Below are positions 1-13,252 of a stretch of DNA of 64,000 bases, piece after piece. Made by a program: the position numbers and the translations under genes. Under the pieces are notes generated by a model. The model searched no databases. It saw only the letters and a list, made by a program, of their open reading frames with translations, and had not been told where the DNA came from. Within the stretch, counting starts at the first letter, position 1, and every line of letters begins with the position of its first letter. The DNA comes from Kitasatospora aureofaciens (GTDB lineage: Bacteria > Actinomycetota > Actinomycetes > Streptomycetales > Streptomycetaceae), in NCBI GenBank assembly GCA_000720845.1, contig JODU01000012.1, positions 62,001 through 126,000 of the forward strand, given 5' to 3'.

Positions 1-462
1 CAGTGCGCGCTCCAGGCCCGCCGCGACCGGCCCGGGCTGCCGGTGCTGGTCCTGTCCCAGCACGTGGAGCAGCTGTACGCGCGCGAGCTGCTGGCCGACG
101 GGAGCGGCGGGGTGGGGTACCTGCTCAAGGACCGGGTGTTCGACGCGGAGCAGTTCGTGGACGCGGTACGGCGGGTGGCGGCGGGCGGTACGGCGATGGA
201 CCCGCAGGTCATCCAGCAGCTGCTCAGCCGGCGTGCGGCGGAGGACCGGCCGCTGGAGCGGCTCACCCCCCGCGAGCTGGAGGTGCTGGAGCTGATGGCG
301 CAGGGCCGGACCAACGCGGCGATCGCCGGGAAGCTCGTCGTCACGGAGCGGGCGATCGCGAAGCACACGGCGAACATCTTCGCGAAGCTGAGCCTGGAGG
401 TCTCGGACGACGACAACCGCCGTGTCCTGGCGGTTCTGGCGTATCTGGACCGCGGCCGCTGA
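1..462 (+). CDS. LuxR-family response regulator, 3' part (5' truncated by window)
   Basis: The reading frame is open from the first base, so the start lies outside the window. What remains is the end of a receiver-like domain (VLVLSQHVE, then GYLLKDRV, the usual beta5-alpha5 lysine region) followed by a NarL/FixJ-type helix-turn-helix beginning LTPRELEVLELMAQG and ending in the recognition helix TERAIAKHTANIFAKL. This is the layout of the output half of a two-component response regulator that binds DNA when phosphorylated. The partner histidine kinase would be expected just upstream and is not visible. A GC-rich hairpin follows the stop. The family is clear; the regulon is unknown. Confidence 0.88.
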   Translation, partial: QCALQARRDRPGLPVLVLSQHVEQLYARELLADGSGGVGYLLKDRVFDAEQFVDAVRRVAAGGTAMDPQVIQQLLSRRAAEDRPLERLTPRELEVLELMAQGRTNAAIAGKLVVTERAIAKHTANIFAKLSLEVSDDDNRRVLAVLAYLDRGR

Positions 463-479
463 CCTTCTCGCACGTCCCG

Positions 480-514
480 CCCGCCCCCCGGGACCCGGCA
501 ATTTCCGGGGCGGG
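480..514 (+). terminator. imperfect GC-rich hairpin after the response regulator
   Basis: A C-rich arm at 480-491 pairs with CCGGGGCGGG at 505-514, with two bulged C residues. It lies 18 bases past the stop codon. There is no U tract, which is normal for streptomycete terminators. Confidence 0.4.
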
Positions 515-621
515 TGAACACCTCCGAGGCGGCTTCCGTATGGATGGGAGCCGCTTCACTCCTGTCGGGCGCCCTCGATGCCCCGCAAGCGATGCCCCCG
601 CAAGGAAGTCAGAGGAGTTCC

Positions 622-2130
622 ATGGGACGCAACACAAGAAAACGCCGTACGCCGCTGGCCACCAAGATCGTAGCCGGGGCGGCGGCCCTGGCGGTCGGCG
701 GGGGCGGACTGGTCTGGGCCAACTTCTACGCGTCGGCGCACGAGGAGCACTCCGGCCACAACCGGACCAGGTCGGCCGGCGCGCAGGTCGCGACGATCGA
801 CTGCCCCGACGTCGGTCAGAAGATCCGTGACGTGCCGGACCGGGCGCGCGGGGAGGTGGACGGCGAACTGGCCTCGATGGACAGTCAGATCACCGACGCC
901 TACCAGCGCCTCGCCACCACGCGGCGGGCGCAGGCGGGTGACGCGCAGTTCGTCCAGAACAGCATTCTCGGCCCGCTCAAGGACCGGCGGAAGGCGCTCA
1001 TCGACCGGATCCAGCTGGAGATCAACCGGGCCGGCGGCAAGGCCGACGACACCCTGGACGAGCTGGCCGGATGCCAGGGCCGTCCCGCGGACCAGCAGAA
1101 CGGCGGCGGACAGGACGGCGGCGGACAGGACGGCGGTCAGAACGACGGTGGCCAGGACGGCGGTGGCCAGGACGGCGGTGGCCAGGACGACAACGGCAAC
1201 GGCGTCGCGGGTCCGGTCGCCGACGACTTCATCGACATCAACGACGTCCAGCCGAACTCCCGCGACAGCCGCAACGGCCTGGCCGCCGACGGTGACGGCG
1301 GTTCCACCGGCACCTTCACCACGGAGTGCGGTGTCAACGAGAACAACCTGTTCAACAGCGACAACCTGATCGCCGCCCCGGGTGTCGACAACGGCGCCCA
1401 CCACACGCACGACTACGTCGGCAACCAGGACAACGACGCCTTCTCCAGCGACGAGGACCTGGCGAACGCGGACACCTCCTGCCAGAACCAGGCCGACAAG
1501 TCCACGTACTACTGGCCGGTGCTGCGCCTCCAGGACGGTACGCAGGAGTTCGACGCGGGCGACCAGGGCGGTGGCGCCGAGGGCAACATCGGCAAGATCC
1601 TCAAGCCCGCCCAGGCCGAGATCAAGTTCGTCGGCAGCCGGCAGGGCGACGTGGTCGCGATGCCGAAGTTCCTGCGCGTCATCACCGGTGACGCCAAGTC
1701 CTTCACCAACGGCGACGCGAACGCCAACACCTCGTGGAGCTGCTCCGGCTTCGAGGACCGCCAGGTGACGGACAAGTACCCGCTGTGCCCCGACGGCAGC
1801 CAGGTGCTGCGCACGGTCAACTTCCAGAGCTGCTGGGACGGCCAGAACATCGACAGCGCCAACCACCGGGACCACATGGCGTTCGTGCAGGAGGACGGCA
1901 GCTGCCCGAACGGCTTCCAGGCCGTTCCCCAGCTGCAGATCCGCCTCGCGTACGACATCCCCACCCCGACCGTCGAGAACGGCCAGGTGCAGAACCCGTA
2001 CGCCGTGGACAGCTTCCCGGAGCAGCTGCACAAGCCGATCACCGATCACAACGACTTCATCAACGTCATGGACGAGGACCTGATGAACGAGGTGGTCGAC
2101 TGCATCAACCGCGGCGAGGACTGCCAGTAG
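622..2130 (+). CDS. secreted DUF1996 domain protein
   Basis: The 502-residue product starts at an ATG preceded by AGAGGAG at about 7 bases; an in-frame start at 514 lacks such a site. The N-terminus is basic (MGRNTRKRR) followed by a hydrophobic stretch at about residues 14-32, a signal peptide or anchor. Residues ~158-193 are a Gly-Gln-Asp linker built from repeated GGGQDGGQD units. The C-terminal half carries the DUF1996 signature ([24 protein letters not shown]-type Cys-rich stretches, HRDHMAF). DUF1996 proteins are extracellular in actinomycetes and fungi; the biochemical role is unknown. The histidine-rich HHTHDY and conserved Cys pairs hint at metal or disulfide chemistry, but that is inference. 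Confidence 0.85.
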   Translation: MGRNTRKRRTPLATKIVAGAAALAVGGGGLVWANFYASAHEEHSGHNRTRSAGAQVATIDCPDVGQKIRDVPDRARGEVDGELASMDSQITDAYQRLATTRRAQAGDAQFVQNSILGPLKDRRKALIDRIQLEINRAGGKADDTLDELAGCQGRPADQQNGGGQDGGGQDGGQNDGGQDGGGQDGGGQDDNGNGVAGPVADDFIDINDVQPNSRDSRNGLAADGDGGSTGTFTTECGVNENNLFNSDNLIAAPGVDNGAHHTHDYVGNQDNDAFSSDEDLANADTSCQNQADKSTYYWPVLRLQDGTQEFDAGDQGGGAEGNIGKILKPAQAEIKFVGSRQGDVVAMPKFLRVITGDAKSFTNGDANANTSWSCSGFEDRQVTDKYPLCPDGSQVLRTVNFQSCWDGQNIDSANHRDHMAFVQEDGSCPNGFQAVPQLQIRLAYDIPTPTVENGQVQNPYAVDSFPEQLHKPITDHNDFINVMDEDLMNEVVDCINRGEDCQ

Positions 2131-2152
2131 CGGTGCCGGCCCCGAGGTGAGG

Positions 2153-2188
2153 AGGGGGCCGGTGACGGAATTCCGTCACCGGCCCCCT
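2153..2188. terminator. bidirectional terminator, perfect 36-bp palindrome
   Basis: The 18-base arms at 2153-2170 and 2171-2188 are exact reverse complements with no spacer (centre GGAATTCC). It sits between the convergent DUF1996 gene and the lipoprotein gene and can terminate both. Confidence 0.75.
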
Positions 2189-2206
2189 TCGCGCGTCCGC
2201 GCCCGG

Positions 2207-2659
2207 TCAGCCGCCGTGCCCGGCGTGCTCGCCCTGCCCGTCCGGGTGCCCGCCGCCGCCCCCGTGCCGGGCGCCCTGTTCCAGGGTCCCGCCGAGTGTG
2301 CCGCGCAGGTCCGCCACCACGTCCTCGTGGCCGACGGCGACCCACTTGCGGCCGACGAGGTAGTAGCCGCCGTAGTCCTTGGCGGTGTTGATCCACTCCC
2401 GCTGGCCGCGGTCGGTGGAGAAGGTGGCGAGGACGTACTTCTCCTCGCCCTTCCCGCACAGGGCTTGGCGGATGGTGTCGGCGTCGGTCTGGAGGTCCGG
2501 GGTGCACTCGGCCTCGGCGGCCAGGTGTTCCAGGCTGCCGGTCGCCGTCGCGGGCACGGCGGCCCCGTCGTCGCCGCCGTCCCCTTCGGCGCCGCAGCCC
2601 GTCAGCGCCAGGACCGCCGCCAGGGCGGCCGGCGCGAGCATCGGTCGGGTCAGCCTCAT
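2207..2659 (-). CDS. small conserved lipoprotein
   Basis: The 150-residue protein has a lipoprotein signal peptide: basic MRLTR, a hydrophobic core, and the lipobox LTGC with the acylated Cys at position 22. The mature part begins with an acidic Gly/Asp linker and contains two Cys (AECTPD, ALCGKG) that could form a disulfide, followed by a compact region (YVLATFSTDRGQREWINTAKDYGGYYLVGRKWVAVG). The tail is Gly/His-rich (GARHGGGGGH, GEHAGHGG), which could bind metal. I recognise it only as a Streptomyces-type hypothetical lipoprotein. The start has GAGGAACAC upstream. It is monocistronic and convergent with the DUF1996 gene. Confidence 0.8.
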   Translation of the reverse strand: MRLTRPMLAPAALAAVLALTGCGAEGDGGDDGAAVPATATGSLEHLAAEAECTPDLQTDADTIRQALCGKGEEKYVLATFSTDRGQREWINTAKDYGGYYLVGRKWVAVGHEDVVADLRGTLGGTLEQGARHGGGGGHPDGQGEHAGHGG

Positions 2660-2795
2660 GTGTTCCTCCGGTCCGCTGTGGCGACATGCCGCGCGGAGCC
2701 CCCGCGCGGGGCTCTCGTCATCGATACGGGCGCGGGGCGCGAAGTACTCAGGAGCCCGGGTGCCGTTGTGCGCACGGCGTGCGAGAGTGGGCTCC

Positions 2796-3305
2796 GTGGA
2801 CCAGGACTGGGAAGAGCGCGTGACGGCCGCCTGGGCGGCATTCGACGACTACGCCGAGGAGGATGCGGCCGACTTCCGGGCGGTCGTCGACGCCCTCGCC
2901 GACGAGTTGCCCGCCGACAGTCCCCTCGGCCTGTTCGAGCGGGCCTGCGCCTGGGACTCGACGGGCCACTCCGACCGGGCCGTGCCGCTGTACCGCGAGG
3001 CGCTGGAGCGCGGGCTCGGCGAGGCCAGCCCGTACAAGGGGCGCCGGGCGAAGATCCAGCTCTCCAGCTCGCTGCGGAACACCGGGCACCCGGAGGAGGG
3101 CGTGAAGCTGCTCTCGCCGGAACTGGTGGCGCCGTCGGACGAGTTGGACGACGCCGTGCGCGCCACGCTCGCGCTCTGCCTGTCCAGCCTGGGCCGCGAC
3201 CGCGAGGCCCTGGCCCTGGCGCTCGGCGCGCTCGCGCCCCATCTCCCGCGCTACCAGCGCTCGATGGCCAACTACGCGCGGCTCCTGGTGGAACCGGACG
3301 AGTAG
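2796..3305 (+). CDS. tetratricopeptide-repeat protein
   Basis: The start is the GTG at 2796 (VDQDWEERVTAAWAAFDDY), chosen because the longer upstream frame overlaps the divergent lipoprotein promoter and has no coding character. The 169-residue soluble protein has helical repeats of TPR type: ...LGLFERACAWDSTGHSDRAVPLYREAL..., then ...KIQLSSSLRNTGHPEEGVKLL... and ...ATLALCLSSLGRDREALALAL. It has no signal peptide or membrane segment. TPR proteins are protein-interaction scaffolds; the partner here is unknown. Length and composition match a small conserved actinobacterial TPR family. Confidence 0.75.
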   Translation: MDQDWEERVTAAWAAFDDYAEEDAADFRAVVDALADELPADSPLGLFERACAWDSTGHSDRAVPLYREALERGLGEASPYKGRRAKIQLSSSLRNTGHPEEGVKLLSPELVAPSDELDDAVRATLALCLSSLGRDREALALALGALAPHLPRYQRSMANYARLLVEPDE

Positions 3306-3371
3306 CGCGCCGCCCCGCCCGGGACGGAGGCCGTACGGTGACCATCGCCCCGTTCGCTCGTTCTGCTGAAC

Positions 3372-5303
3372 GTGCAGCCACAGGATGTCGCCCCGCGCCC
3401 CGCACCGTCCTCCGCCTCCCCGGCCGACCCGGTCGTCGACGTCGAGCAGGCCGAGGCCGCGCTCGTCGAGCACTATCCGCGCCTGGCCCGGCTGGCCTAC
3501 CTGGTGCTGCCGCCGGGCCTGGGCCGGGGCCGCCGCGTCCTGACCGCGCACGCCCTCACCCAGCGCGCCCTGCCCCGCAACCGGACGACGATCCCGGTGA
3601 TCCCGGCGCAGTCCACCGGCCGCGAGGTCGACCCGGGGTACGCGCTGGTCCGGCTGCGGGTGGTGCGTACGGCGCTGGAGGCGGGGCTTCCGCTGCGGCG
3701 GCGGGCGTGGCCCAGGCGGTCCCAGCTGCCGCCACTGCTGCCCCACGTGCGGGGCCTCAAGCTCTTCCCGCGCTCGGGCGGCGCGGACGAACTGGCCCTG
3801 GATCAGCGGCTGTCCGCGCTCTCCGGGCCCGGCCGGGCGGCGTACGCGCTGCGCGGTCTGGAGCGGCTCGCCGACGACGGGGTGCGGCAGGTGCTGACGG
3901 CCGCCGGGGTCGCCGACGTCGACGCCGCGCTGCACGAGGCCGACGGTGTGCCGGGGCAGTACGGGCTGCTCGGCTCCCCCGAGTTCGACCCCTGCTCGTT
4001 GCAGGCCCGGCCGACCGATCTGCTGCGTCGGCGCCAGCACATGAAAGCCGCGCTGGTCGCCGGGGCGGCCCTGGTGGTGTGCGGGGCGCTCCTCGGGCTG
4101 CCCGGGGACGGCTGGGGGCCGGAAGGTGCCGCCGCCCCGCCGTACGCGCGGAACCCGGCGGCCGAGGCCGCGCTCGACCCGGGCAGGCTGACGAAGGCCG
4201 CGCCCGCCGCGTGGGAGACGTCCGCGCGCACGGACTTCTCGGTGTGGCCGGCGCGCGGTGACCTCACCGGTGACCAGGCGCTGCTGCGTCGCGCCCTGGC
4301 CGTCTGGGCCCGGCCCGGCGAGAGCGTGGGGGTGTCCGCGACGCCGGGGACCCAGACCGGCGGTCCGGCCGGTCCGCCGCAGCTGCTGTACGCCGGGGAC
4401 GTCGACAACGCGCGGGTGGTCATCCTGCACGACGGTCTGCGCCTGGTCCGGTATGCCGAGCCGAAGGACGGTTCCGCCGGTGCCGCCCTGGACTTCGCGC
4501 GGACCGACGGGGCCGGCCGGGCGGCGGCGACCGCGGTGGTCCTGGGCCGCGCCGACGGCAACGTGCGCTATCTGACGGCGCCCTGGGTGACCAAGGCGGC
4601 CGGACGCGACCTCGCCGCTCCGGGCTCCGGGGCCAGGGAGCTGGCGCTGACCGACGGCGTGACGGCCCCGCTGGCCAGCCCGGTGCAGCAGCAGACCGGG
4701 GCGTGCACGTCGTGGAACGTGCTGGAGCTGACCGACGGTTCGGACACCCGGGTGGTGACGGACCTGGGCGAGTTGGTGCCGGCCCGGCTCACCACCGGAC
4801 GCCCCGGTGCGGCGAAGGACGCCTCGGGTGGGAAGGCGCTGGGCACCTGGGCGCCGTACGCCTGCTCGCTGGGCACGGTGCGCGGGCAGGGGGTGCGGTC
4901 GGTGAACGCCTGGGAGTTCGCGACGCAGCCGCTGCCCGACGGGACGGGGGCGGGCGCGTGGGTGTGCACCCGCGCCGAGACCTGGCGCGGTGAGGGGGCC
5001 CGGGTGCTGGCGCAGTTCCGGACGCCGGGCGGGGTGCAGGGTGCGGTGGCGGCGAAGGCGCAGGACGTGCCGGCCTGCGGCGAGCGCGATCCGCAGGTGC
5101 TGGCCGGGGTGCTGTGGAAGTCGGAGGGCGGGCACTGGTACCTGCTCGCGGCGGGCGGCCGCGACACCGAGTCGATCGAGGCGACGGGCGGCATCAGCGG
5201 CACCGCCGACGGCAACCTGCTGACGGCCGAGGCCGAGCAGGGCGCCCGGGCCGAGCTGAAGGGCACGCTGGCCGGCGGGCGGACGATCGGCGGCCTGCGC
5301 TAG
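3372..5303 (+). CDS. membrane protein with degenerate sigma-factor-like N-terminus
   Basis: Only downstream starts are possible because an in-frame TGA lies at 3339; GTG 3372 has no ribosome binding site, so a leaderless transcript is likely. The 643-residue product has an N-terminal cytoplasmic part (~220 residues) resembling a worn ECF sigma factor: region-2-like EALVEHYPRLARLAYLVLPP, and region-4-like LDQRLSALSGPGRAAYALRGLERLADDGVRQVL. One membrane segment follows at residues ~224-243 (MKAALVAGAALVVCGALLGL). The remaining ~400 residues are predicted outside the membrane, with several Cys (QQTGACTSWN, APYACSLG, AWVCTRAE, VPACGERD). This suggests a transmembrane sensor or anti-sigma-like protein, but that is inference; I know no named homologue. 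Confidence 0.8.
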   Translation: MQPQDVAPRPAPSSASPADPVVDVEQAEAALVEHYPRLARLAYLVLPPGLGRGRRVLTAHALTQRALPRNRTTIPVIPAQSTGREVDPGYALVRLRVVRTALEAGLPLRRRAWPRRSQLPPLLPHVRGLKLFPRSGGADELALDQRLSALSGPGRAAYALRGLERLADDGVRQVLTAAGVADVDAALHEADGVPGQYGLLGSPEFDPCSLQARPTDLLRRRQHMKAALVAGAALVVCGALLGLPGDGWGPEGAAAPPYARNPAAEAALDPGRLTKAAPAAWETSARTDFSVWPARGDLTGDQALLRRALAVWARPGESVGVSATPGTQTGGPAGPPQLLYAGDVDNARVVILHDGLRLVRYAEPKDGSAGAALDFARTDGAGRAAATAVVLGRADGNVRYLTAPWVTKAAGRDLAAPGSGARELALTDGVTAPLASPVQQQTGACTSWNVLELTDGSDTRVVTDLGELVPARLTTGRPGAAKDASGGKALGTWAPYACSLGTVRGQGVRSVNAWEFATQPLPDGTGAGAWVCTRAETWRGEGARVLAQFRTPGGVQGAVAAKAQDVPACGERDPQVLAGVLWKSEGGHWYLLAAGGRDTESIEATGGISGTADGNLLTAEAEQGARAELKGTLAGGRTIGGLR

Positions 5304-5322
5304 CCCTCCGCGCACACCTCCC

Positions 5323-5350
5323 CACTTGCTGACACTGGCGTCAACAAGTG
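5323..5350. promoter_or_regulatory. 28-bp imperfect palindrome, candidate TetR operator
   Basis: Outer arms CACTTG/CAAGTG and inner arms TGAC/GTCA are symmetric about one centre. It lies 48 bases upstream of the ferredoxin reductase start, whose downstream neighbour encodes a TetR regulator. Confidence 0.5.
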
Positions 5351-5380
5351 TCGGCGGAAGGGTTTCGCCGGACCGTACTC

Positions 5381-5394
5381 GTCAGTACATTGAC
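5381..5394. promoter_or_regulatory. GTCA-N6-TGAC palindrome over the reductase start region
   Basis: The same TGAC/GTCA half-site words as the 5323 palindrome recur here, ending four bases before the ATG at 5398. A bound repressor would cover the transcription or translation start. Confidence 0.4.
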
Positions 5395-5397
5395 GCC

Positions 5398-6486
5398 ATG
5401 TCTCACAAGCCTGTCTCGCGCACGGCACGCCTGCGGAAGCCGGCGACCCTGCTCCTCGCGGCCGGTGCCGCGCTCGTCGTCGGCCGGGCGGTGCGGCGCC
5501 GGACGCCCGGCTCGCCGCTCCGCACGCGTTCCGTCCCGCGCCCGCCGGTCTCCGGGCTCCCCCGCTCCCCCGCGCTCACGCTGCTGGTCACCGCGCACGA
5601 GCGGCTGGCCGACGGGGTGGTGCGACTGCGCCTGGAGGGGACCGGCCTGCCGCGCTGGGAGCCGGGCGCCCACCTGGACCTGGTGCTGCCCTCGGGCCTG
5701 GTGCGGCAGTACTCGCTGTGCGGCGACCCGGAGGACACCTCGTCGTACACCGTGGCCGCGCGGCTGGTCGAGGGCGGGCGGGGCGGCTCGCGCGAGGTGC
5801 ACGAGCAGGTGCAGGAGGGCACGGAGCTGGAGGTGCGCGGTCCGCGCAACCGCTTCCCGCTGGTCGAGGCGCCCGCCTACGCGTTCGTCGCCGGGGGCAT
5901 CGGCATCACGCCCGTGCTCCCGATGCTGCGGGCGCTGGGGGAGGGCACCGAGTGGCGGCTGCTGTACGGCGGGCGGACGCGGGCGTCGATGCCGTTCCTG
6001 GAGGAGATCGAGAAGCTGGACCCGGTCGGCCGGAAGGTCACCGTCGTCGCCGAGGACGAGGACGGGATGCCGGATCTCGACGGCTTCCTGGCGGACCTCC
6101 CCGAGGGCGCGGCCGTGTACTGCTGCGGCCCGCAGGGCCTGATGGCGGCCGTCGAGGAACGCCTCCCCGAGGGCACCGCGCTGCACCTGGAGCGGTTCGC
6201 TCCGCGCACGACGGCCGACGGCGAGGCGGAGTTCGAGGTGGAGCTGCGCCGCAGCGGGCGCACACTGACCGTGCCCGCTGACTCCTCGGTGCTGACCGCC
6301 GTCCGCGCCGAGCTGCCGAACACCCCGTACTCCTGCGAGCAGGGCTGGTGCGGGACCTGCCAACAGAAGGTGCTGGAGGGCGAGATCGATCACCGGGACG
6401 AGCTGCTGACCGACTCGGAACGCGGCGACTCGATGCTCATCTGTGTCTCCCGGTGCCGCGGTGCACGGCTGGTGCTCGACATGTGA
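5398..6486 (+). CDS. ferredoxin-NAD(P)H oxidoreductase (FNR-like with C-terminal 2Fe-2S domain)
   Basis: The 362-residue protein starts at ATG 5398 (MSHKPVSRTARL); the longer frame crosses the putative operators. After a hydrophobic, Arg-rich N-terminus (AALVVGRAVRRR) come an FMN/FAD-binding barrel (ARLVEGGRGGSREVHEQV; RQYSLCGDP), an NAD-binding Rossmann part (VAGGIGITPVLPMLRAL; YGGRTRASMPF; YCCGPQGLM) and a plant-type ferredoxin domain whose iron-sulfur ligands are visible as C-E-Q-G-W-C-G-T-C with a fourth Cys in MLICVSRC. This order matches the phthalate-dioxygenase-reductase/vanillate-demethylase-reductase class, which passes electrons from NADH to an oxygenase. No oxygenase is adjacent, so the partner is unknown. 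The downstream TetR gene is 56 bases away and probably controls it. Confidence 0.9.
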   Translation: MSHKPVSRTARLRKPATLLLAAGAALVVGRAVRRRTPGSPLRTRSVPRPPVSGLPRSPALTLLVTAHERLADGVVRLRLEGTGLPRWEPGAHLDLVLPSGLVRQYSLCGDPEDTSSYTVAARLVEGGRGGSREVHEQVQEGTELEVRGPRNRFPLVEAPAYAFVAGGIGITPVLPMLRALGEGTEWRLLYGGRTRASMPFLEEIEKLDPVGRKVTVVAEDEDGMPDLDGFLADLPEGAAVYCCGPQGLMAAVEERLPEGTALHLERFAPRTTADGEAEFEVELRRSGRTLTVPADSSVLTAVRAELPNTPYSCEQGWCGTCQQKVLEGEIDHRDELLTDSERGDSMLICVSRCRGARLVLDM

Positions 6487-6542
6487 ACACCGATGTCCGG
6501 TCCGGCCCGTTCGGGGCCGGATTCGATCGGTAAGGTGTTCGT

Positions 6543-7232
6543 ATGACTACCGGGGTACGCCGCAGAATGGGCGTCGAGGAGCGGCGGCAGCAGTTGATCG
6601 GCGTCGCGCTCGATCTGTTCAGCCGCCGCTCGCCCGACGAGGTCTCCATCGACGAGATAGCGTCGGCGGCGGGCATCTCGCGCCCGCTGGTCTACCACTA
6701 CTTCCCCGGCAAACTCAGCCTGTACGAGGCCGCGTTGCAACGCGCCTCGGACGATCTGGCGGCCCGGTTCGCGGAGCCGCACGAGGGCCCGCTGGGCGCG
6801 CGGCTGCTGCGGGTGATGGGCCGCTACTTCGACTTCGTCGACGGGCACGGCCCGGGTTTCTCGGCCCTGATGCGCGGCGGCCCGGCGGTCGGCTCCTCGA
6901 CGGCCAACGCGCTGGTGGACTCGGTACGGCAGGCCGCGTATGTCCAGATCCTTTCGCACCTGGACGTCACCGAGGCGCCCGCGCGGCTGGAACTGGTCGT
7001 CCGCTCCTGGATCTCGCTCGCCGAGTCGACGGCGCTGCTCTGGCTGGACGGGCGCCGCATCCCGCGCGCCGAGCTGGAGGCGCAGCTCGTGCACGACTTC
7101 GCCGCGCTGCTGGCGGTGAGCGCCGCCTATGACGAGGAGATGGGCGCCCTGCTGCGCCGCGTCATCGCGGACGAGCCGGCCGACGGCCCCTTCGGGGACC
7201 TGGTCGGCCGGCTCACCGGGTTCATGGACTAG
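6543..7232 (+). CDS. TetR-family transcriptional regulator
   Basis: The 229-residue protein has an N-terminal TetR helix-turn-helix at residues ~15-60 (RRQQLIGVALDLFSRR; VSIDEIASAAGISRPLVYHYF; PGKLSLYEAAL). The C-terminal ligand domain is helical. It follows the ferredoxin reductase gene on the same strand after 56 bases, so it probably belongs to the same unit and may repress it through the palindromes at 5323 and 5381. Its stop codon forms the palindrome CTAG with the stop of the convergent tautomerase gene. Confidence 0.92.
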   Translation: MTTGVRRRMGVEERRQQLIGVALDLFSRRSPDEVSIDEIASAAGISRPLVYHYFPGKLSLYEAALQRASDDLAARFAEPHEGPLGARLLRVMGRYFDFVDGHGPGFSALMRGGPAVGSSTANALVDSVRQAAYVQILSHLDVTEAPARLELVVRSWISLAESTALLWLDGRRIPRAELEAQLVHDFAALLAVSAAYDEEMGALLRRVIADEPADGPFGDLVGRLTGFMD

Positions 7233-7585
7233 CTCTCGTACTTCCGGTACGACGGGTCCAGGTCGCGGACCTCGGCGGAGGCGTGCAGGGCGAGGCCGCC
7301 GCCGGGCTTGGCGTACTGGCGCAGCAGTTCCAGGACGGCCTCGGTCAGCCGCGCCTTGGTCTCGTCGGTGCGGCCGGCCAGCAGCCCGAGCGTGACGTGC
7401 ACGACGGCGTGCCCCTCGGCGTCGGGGCCGACCACGGTGTCCTCGGTGCGGCGGAACTGCGTCTTGCAGGCCGGCGGCCGGGCGGCCGCGATCTCGACGA
7501 CGGCCTCGTGCAGGGCCCGCGCGAACGCGGGCCGGTCGAAGTCGCCGGCGAGCCGGTCGGAGTAGTCGACGGTGATCTGCGGCAT
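7229..7585 (-). CDS. 5-carboxymethyl-2-hydroxymuconate delta-isomerase family tautomerase
   Basis: Start chosen so that the protein begins Met-Pro (MPQITVDYSDRL): removal of the initiator Met exposes the N-terminal proline that acts as the general base in the tautomerase superfamily. The longer frame upstream would bury it. The 118-residue length, the conserved KTQFRRTEDTVVG region and HVTLGLLAGRTDETKARLTEAVLELL match CHMI/HpaF-like isomerases of homoprotocatechuate catabolism. No other hpa genes are nearby, so the substrate may differ. The stop codon overlaps that of the TetR gene by two bases. Confidence 0.85.
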   Translation of the reverse strand: MPQITVDYSDRLAGDFDRPAFARALHEAVVEIAAARPPACKTQFRRTEDTVVGPDAEGHAVVHVTLGLLAGRTDETKARLTEAVLELLRQYAKPGGGLALHASAEVRDLDPSYRKYES

Positions 7586-7640
7586 GAGCCCTCCCGTTGC
7601 GTGAACAGCAGGGCTCACCCTAACCGCAGACCTCCCGCCG

Positions 7641-13046
<5,406 letters not shown>

Positions 13047-13109
13047 AGGCGTGAGCTCCTTGCGAGTACGGCTCGTTCGGGTCCGACCCCGGCGAGACCG
13101 TAGCGCTGT

Positions 13110-13134
13110 CGCAAGTCTTGCGGCAAGACTTGCG
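13110..13134. promoter_or_regulatory. MalR-type operator upstream of pulA
   Basis: A 25-bp palindrome: 12-base arms built from GCAAG and CTTGC words around one central G. The same CTTGC/GCAAG half-sites occur in the malE-malR intergenic region, which supports MalR (LacI family) as the binder. Confidence 0.65.
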
Positions 13135-13195
13135 AAAGTAACGGTAAGGATTTTCACCGGACTTGCTCGCCTCACCCGGCAGAGCGGCGGACGCG

Positions 13196-13235
13196 CGAGG
13201 GCCCGCCGCTTCCCCGGGGAAGCGGCGGGCCCTCG
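13196..13235. terminator. perfect 40-bp palindrome terminating aglA
   Basis: The 20-base arms meet without a spacer at CCCCGGGG. It lies 18 bases downstream of the aglA stop (minus strand) and upstream of the pulA promoter, so it insulates pulA from the malEFG-aglA unit. Confidence 0.8.
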
Positions 13236-13252
13236 GCCGTCCGGAGGGAGCG

